From: Acholoe squamosa
Taxonomy: Eukaryota; Annelida; Polychaeta; Phyllodocida; Polynoidae
Reading direction: 5' to 3'
DNA length: 64,000 nucleotides
Assembly: GCA_949317995.1 (NCBI GenBank)
Contig: OX439046.1
Coordinates: 60,181,774-60,245,773 of the forward strand
Part shown: one piece after another, positions 58,450-64,000 of the stretch
Layout of the letters: each line of letters begins with the position of its first letter
Numbering within the stretch: position 1 is the first letter of the stretch
Made by a program: the position numbers and the translations under genes
The notes under the pieces: generated by a model
What the model saw: only the letters and a program-made list of their open reading frames with translations
What the model was told of the DNA's origin: nothing
Database searches by the model: none

Positions 58450-58913
58450 TTTAGGTCTCAGAGAAGGAATTGGTTCCGCACTATAATTTAATGTAGCGCG
58501 AAATGCGATAGCACCCATTGGAACATGTTCATTTTCTAAAAATCACCCCAGAATTAATAGATACATCCTTCCTTCATAATATAGGCTGACTTAAAATATG
58601 AATTGCCCACGAAAATTTCGAGCACTGGACTATAGCGTAAAAACACCCTGATTCTGCCTAAATCTGCACTGAATAAAATGTAGATTCACTTTTTCCAATT
58701 TAACCTTTGAAAAAATAGGTAAGCACTTTGAGAAATGCCCTCCTGGTATTTTATTCAAAGCAGCAAATGTTCAACAACATGTGTAGTGGTTTTATATTTA
58801 TTGGCATTATTTTCAACATGGTTATTGACCATTCAGTGTGCCTGCAGTATTCACTTCTGACCACAATCGTATATGACTTCCGGTTTTCTGCGGGATTTCC
58901 TTCACTGAGACCT
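58450..58913. mobile_element. 464-bp direct repeat, copy 1
   Basis: Matches 59823-60286 over its full length with three substitutions and no gap. Its own ends are inverted: AGGTCTCAGAGAAGGAA and TTCCTTCACTGAGACCT (16 of 17 pairs). Confidence 0.9.
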
Positions 58914-59822
58914 ACTATTAATGGGCTGTGTGCATGTCTTGTCTATAATTGAGATTTTTATAATCCAATAGATGTTTTTACACAGGCCCCTAGGTTTTAT
59001 GCTCCTTGGACCGCTCTATCTCATGATATAGGGTGCCTTTCAGGCCAAGTAATACCCAAAATCAGCCTGATTTCTATGTCTCTGTCCGAGGACACCGCCC
59101 TCTTCATCTTTGAGTCATTTTCATGACAAGCAGTGCCTCTAGGATTATCAAATTTGGCATGGATATTCTTTTGATTTTTCTCTATATTGTGTAAGTGTCC
59201 TTGTTGCAGTTTACTGTGGATATAATTGACAAATTATGAAAAATTGTAGAAAAATACATAAAAATCACTGCAAAAAGTACACAATATTCACATGCCATGC
59301 CTGGGAAGATTTATGAGAGTATGTAACATGGATACTGGGTAATACAATCCTACATTTCTAGATGATTTCAAGGAAATGTCCCAAAATATTATACCCTGGA
59401 TAGTTTTCTTGAAGCGGTAGATATACCATTTGCGGTGTCAGTGCCTAACTTAACTAATACAGATGATATGTCAAAGCGCAAAAATAACCCCTCTCTGTAC
59501 TACCTAGACTAGCTGCAAGTGGCCAATACTACACAGATATGAAATGCCTACCCTGTTAAGAATAAGGTAAAAATAAATCGGGCCTATCAAAATAATCTGC
59601 ACTATGCCAGTGGCCCTAGACTGAAATGAACCTGCAGCGCGGCCTGCGGACCACTCCGACATCAATATAAACATGATTTTTCCTTGATTTTGGACACATT
59701 TTAGAGACCTATGAACACATTTTCCATAGAATTTGGCAAAAACAATCCTTCTTTAAATAATTAATATAGAAAAAAACTGATTTGAGGGGTATTTTCCTTT
59801 TTCATGCTAATCCCCCATATGC

Positions 59823-60286
59823 TTTAGGTCTCAGAGAAGGAATTGGTTCCGCACTATAATTTAATGTAGCGCGAAATGCGATAGCACCCATTGGAACATG
59901 TTCATTTTCTAAAAATCACCCCAGAATTAATAGATACATCCTTCCTTCATAATATAGGCTGACTTAAAATATGAATTGACCACGAAAATTTTGAGCACTG
60001 GACTATAGCGTAAAAACACCCTGATTCTGCCTAAATCTGCACTGAATAAAATGTAGATTCACTTTTTCCAATTTAACCTTTGAAAAAATAGGTAAGCACT
60101 TTAAGAAATGCCCTCCTGGTATTTTATTCAAAGCAGCAAATGTTCAACAACATGTGTAGTGGTTTTATATTTATTGGCATTATTTTCAACATGGTTATTG
60201 ACCATTCAGTGTGCCTGCAGTATTCACTTCTGACCACAATCGTATATGACTTCCGGTTTTCTGCGGGATTTCCTTCACTGAGACCT
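59823..60286. mobile_element. 464-bp direct repeat, copy 2
   Basis: Partner of 58450-58913, 1373 bp away. The 909 bp between them show no coding frame. Confidence 0.9.
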
Positions 60287-60649
60287 GTAGAGTCAGACAT
60301 GTCCAGGCCTGTCTCCTTTAGTTCTACTAACAGACACAGGTTGGCAGCACTGCACTGCTACTATAAACGTGATCCCTTTTGGGGAGAAACGGTAAGATCG
60401 GAAGCATGTCCGTGTGTGGGGGTCGGTGCTGTTCGGTCGTAACATAGTTCCCTTTCCCCACACTCGTGTCTCGTTTTCCACTGGCCATCTTGTTTATGTT
60501 TCTGCACTTCAAAACATGTTCTCCTTGGTTCTTTAGTAAGTTGTTTTTTTTTCTCTTCCCTCTTTATCTTTCACCTACTGTTTCTTTTACTTTTCTTTCC
60601 CAGTTCATCCTGTTTATTTCCCACTCTTTGTTTTCACGCTACCCAGACA

Positions 60650-60905
60650 TTAACCTGACCGCAGGCGGGTCCGAGTTCATCGGCCGGTTGTCAAGTTCTC
60701 GTCCTCTGGAAGGGGACTGCCGCGAATTTTTTGCGAACAGTACTCGTGCGAGCAGTTGATATCTTTCAGCTCCCCAGCCTTTAACTACCTTTAACCTGAC
60801 CGCAGGCGGGCCCCACTCTATCGCTCATCTGGAATTTCGTAACCTCTGCGGCGAATTTTTCCAAATAGTTCTTGTACGAGTACCTGATCCCCTTATCCCA
60901 CTAAT
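60650..60905. repeat. Diverged tandem duplication
   Basis: TTAACCTGACCGCAGGCGGG opens both halves (60651 and 60791); GCGAATTTTT and CTCGTGCGAG/CTTGTACGAG recur at equal spacing. Confidence 0.75.
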
Positions 60906-61179
60906 GTCAAGCGACATGCGAGCGGCGTACGAGAACACTCGCATAAATAATTTCATTTTTGCGAGTTCTCTCGTACACAACACGCACGGGTGCCACTCCC
61001 AACAAATTCGTGGCAGTGGATTCCGTGTTACGGAAAGCTGGTGCCACATGCCAATTTCAACAATTCCCATTTCCTAGTTTTTGCCCTTTCACAAAAATAG
61101 CCTTTTCAAAAAATATTTGCCCTTTTGATAGCATTTGCTATTCTGAGAAATTTGCCTGTTTCAGATAATTTGCCAGTTA

Positions 61180-61403
61180 GGGAGTGATCATTTTTTAACA
61201 ACAGGGGGGGGCCGGTGGGTTTGAGGGGGGGTTCAGAATTTTTTCAACCCCTTGACCGGGAGTGGGGCAGAATTTGGTCAATACCTCTCATGGGGGTGGT
61301 CAAAATAATTTTACCCACTTGAGAGGGGGGGGGCAAATTTTTTTCGAGCTTCCACGCGCAAACCCACCAGCCCCCCCCCCCGTGTTAAAAAATGATCACT
61401 CCC
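61180..61403. mobile_element. 224-bp MITE with TTA target duplication
   Basis: Ends GGGAGTGATCATTTTTTAACA and TGTTAAAAAATGATCACTCCC are perfect inverses of about 21 bp, flanked by TTA at 61177-61179 and 61404-61406. The interior is G-rich. Confidence 0.85.
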
Positions 61404-63210
61404 TTAACCAAATTTTTTAATCGTTATAGAATTTGTCCCACTGAAATATTTCCCTCTCCACTATCATGTAACTTTGGAAAAGGGGGTGGGGTCCAACCAT
61501 GGGGCCCTGGGGCAAGTGCAGACAGACCTCCCAGGGTTTCTCTTGTTGAACTACCCAATTCAACTTTCTCTTTTTATATACTGAGGATAGCTACTCTCTC
61601 TACCCTTATGAAAGGATAGATTGGAACTTGGTTTCTTCACAGTGCATCCCCCTTAATGGGGCATCCATTAATTATGTACGCACCTTTTTCCCAAAAATAA
61701 CCCCTTATTCCACCATGTACGGTATGCATTTGCGGTCGCCTTGAACAACATGGGTACCAATTCAAACAGCTATTATAAATTCGCGGGGACTAGCTGAATA
61801 TGTCATAATAAAGATAACCTTCTTTCAGCAAGCGCTTATTTTTTATGGCGGGGGGATTGTATTTTTCAGGTGGGACCCAATCATTTTTTGCGGTATTGGT
61901 GAGGGGGAGGCACCTCATTCTCATGCAATCGGAGCCCTTGGACTCCAAACATATAGTAAATCCGCTCTAATCAGTGCATCAAGCTTTCTTACCAATCAAC
62001 ATTCTAGGAATGTCTCTATATCTCATATCTATCAATCACTACAAGTACAACTCGTATACCAACAGTTTATTCTTTAGTAACACATCCAATCGCCCCTCAC
62101 ATTATCACATCATGATAATTATCTTTGGCCTGTAATGTGTAACTTTTTACTCTTTGTTGATTTGTTTCTGATCCAATCATCAGTACCTTACTCACTGCAT
62201 TGTCAGGCCTCATGATGCCCTAGGAGCAAGGTGATGTTACACTGGTAACATGCTACAGGTCAGCGTTGACAGTGGGATGGTCACCTGACCACTCCTCTCT
62301 CCATATATAGTCAAGCAATGGCGGCCGCAGCCTATCAAGGGGTGCAGCCTATACAAGGAAAATTCCTCCAGTTTTTTCTCACCTTCCTTATAGGCCATTT
62401 TCCGGCTAGCCAATGAAGCCACTAAATGCAGTCATTTAATCTTTTTTTCTTAACCTTTATACCTGATCATACGCATGGAGAAAGGTGTGTCCCTAAGAAT
62501 TGTACCAGCAACCACAGAACCCCCGTAGGTAGTCTGCCAAGAGGAACAAGCCCAGACCCTTGGGTAGCAGGTTCCTGGGGTCCTGTGTGGCTGATCTGAT
62601 CAGGGTTGCCACAGCTAGATAGATCGTTTTATCCTCAGGTACCCGAGGCTCCTTGCACTAAATGTCTGTGTCAAGGGGAGTCCGAGGCCCCGTGCGGTTT
62701 CATATGGACTCATTCCTTTTTTTTTTTTGGGCTAGTTCCTCCCATGCTCACTGTTTGTGTTTGGGGGAAGAGGATGCTTGGCCCAGTCCCCAACTGTCAT
62801 GAGAGAGCCCCTATGTTTTCCTAGTACTTGATATACCTCAATGTCCGTGCCTATGTCACAAAAAGATTTTAAACCTGTATCTCAGTGTGGCAGTACAGCT
62901 GCATCCCAGTGTCGCACTATATTTTAGTGTATAATTTATACAGAGAGGGCGCTTCACTTTTCGTTTTTTCGCGTGGTGCAGGCACTTCAATTTTCGGGTA
63001 TTGGAGTATGGGGGAGGTTGTTCATATTTGGGGCTTTGGGTAGGGGTTGGTTTCAATTTTTGACTTTCGCTTGGGGGGGGCCTTCCTTTCTCAGGTATTT
63101 GCCACACGAAAATATCATACCCCTGGCCATCAATAATAATTTCTCCCTTAAGAAGGTTTGATAACAGTCATAATCTAGTGCATATTGTAGATAATGTAGA
63201 ATACTTTAAT

Positions 63211-63447
63211 TACCGTAAATTCCTGTCTTTAAAACGGGTCCTCTACCCCAAACAAATCCCTGGGGGGTCTTATAGGATTTTTTCAAGTTTTGGGTGCGTC
63301 TTATACGAGGGGTAATTTTACTATAGAAATGTACTAATCTTACAAATTTCAGCCTTAAAATGTGCGTCTTATACGCGGAAATGCATGTGGTCAGTTTGGG
63401 GTGCGTCTTATACGCGCAGCCCGTCTTATATTCGGGAGTTTACGGTA
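63211..63447. mobile_element. TA-target MITE, 'CGTATAAGACGC' family copy (inverse orientation)
   Basis: TACCGTAAATTCCTGTC at the left and CGGGAGTTTACGGTA at the right, with several GTGCGTCTTATACG units inside. Confidence 0.7.
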
Positions 63448-64000
63448 ATTCTCACATTCTCACTCATTTCAGTTCAACTCACTCTTTTATTAAAATTTGT
63501 GCAGGGGGGATGGTATAATTCAATTAATGTATCACCTTTTCTTTTCACAGGTAACAACCTCCATAACAAGGTACTCTCCGCAACACCCGCACAGCCAACG
63601 CAGAGGAGTATATCTGGGCATCTCTAATTCCTACGAAAGGAAGAGCTTACAAGGGGTAATAAATGCACCCCCCTGTGTAGTGTCTTTCACCAGAAACGGA
63701 CCACTTTACCTACTGATAATGTCACTTGGGCACCACAGGAACATGTAGCAGTTTCGAAGACAGTAGGATCACGAGATAAAAACTGACAGTTGGAAAGGTC
63801 AATTCCTATATACGACTAAGGCACTGACTACACTCCTCTTATATTCTCTGTACAGTCATCCTATACATTTGATGATGTCAAACAAAGACTTTCAGTGCTT
63901 GGTTCTGGGTGATGAGCGGTGGGGTCAACAAATACACCAACAAATAAAATCATATTTAGGTATTTCACTCTTCAGTGTAGTTCATGAAAATGGCAAAATT

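Larger units (their letters stand above)
55134..64000. other. 3' UTR and downstream flank
   Basis: Apart from the poly(A) signals and repeats listed, I see no second gene. Three spaced TGTCACTTTTTT(A)GGG-like motifs lie at about 57787-57890. The last 500 bases have a TTTTCTTTTCACAG acceptor-like site at 63551, without a supportable exon. Confidence 0.65.

Noticed and set aside
58450..60286. LTR retrotransposon with 464-bp LTRs
   Set aside because: Repeats lack TG..CA ends, have their own inverted termini, and the 909-bp interior has no coding frame or recognisable priming site.
60140..60442. 100-codon frame
   Set aside because: Starts inside the repeated 464-bp element; no homology recognised.
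63385..63748. Possible exon of a downstream gene after the acceptor-like site at 63551
   Set aside because: Short frames with no motif, no matching donor, partly within a MITE.
1..64000. CRISPR arrays, bacterial operons or ribosomal RNA
   Set aside because: No regularly spaced direct repeats and no rRNA-like blocks; the intron-rich spectrin gene shows this is animal nuclear DNA.

Overview
The window is genomic DNA from an animal and holds essentially one gene: a complete alpha-spectrin gene on the + strand. I rebuilt it exon by exon from reading frames, splice sites and known alpha-spectrin protein architecture. Fifty core coding exons (7292-55133) join with all phases matching and encode 2417 residues, close to fly and vertebrate non-erythroid alpha-spectrin. 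Exons are GC-rich islands in AT-rich introns full of small transposable elements. The chordate calmodulin/calpain loop after the SH3-containing repeat is absent, so this is an invertebrate-type gene. SINE-like tails of the GGCGTTAAAC or GGACGTTAAAC plus short-tandem type suggest a lophotrochozoan such as a mollusc or brachiopod, but I cannot settle the species.

Layout: 1-5440 is upstream DNA with an inverted repeat, a large foldback, a tRNA-like sequence and MITEs. A TATA box at 5442 precedes a long open exon (5521-6906, 462 codons) that can splice in frame into the canonical first coding exon (7292). This would add 464 acidic, Ser-rich, probably disordered residues directly in front of the tetramerisation helix. 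From 7298 to 55133 the core exons encode the partial repeat, the chain of spectrin repeats interrupted by an SH3 domain (29596-30269), and the C-terminal EF-hand domain (53992-55133). From 55134 to 64000 I see only the 3' UTR, flanking DNA and repeats.

The most interesting signals are isoform-generating sequences: (1) the 464-residue N-terminal extension with its own TATA box; (2) a 129-nt phase-0 cassette exon at 39407-39535 inside a spectrin repeat; (3) an 18-nt microexon at 52120-52137 whose peptide aligns without gaps with a six-residue segment of vertebrate alphaII-spectrin that fly lacks; (4) two weaker microexon candidates; (5) a decayed partial duplicate of one exon (47058-47111) and an exact 33-bp intronic copy of another (28590-28622). 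The first EF-hand loop has lost consensus ligands. Mobile-element signals include hAT-like and TTA/TAA-target TIR elements, one carrying a reverse-transcriptase tail fragment, a TA-target MITE family whose termini read as 'CGTATAAGACGC', a 140-bp MITE with a conserved 16-bp palindrome, and two 464-bp direct repeats differing at three positions.

All homology statements are from memory of the family; no database search or RNA evidence was available.
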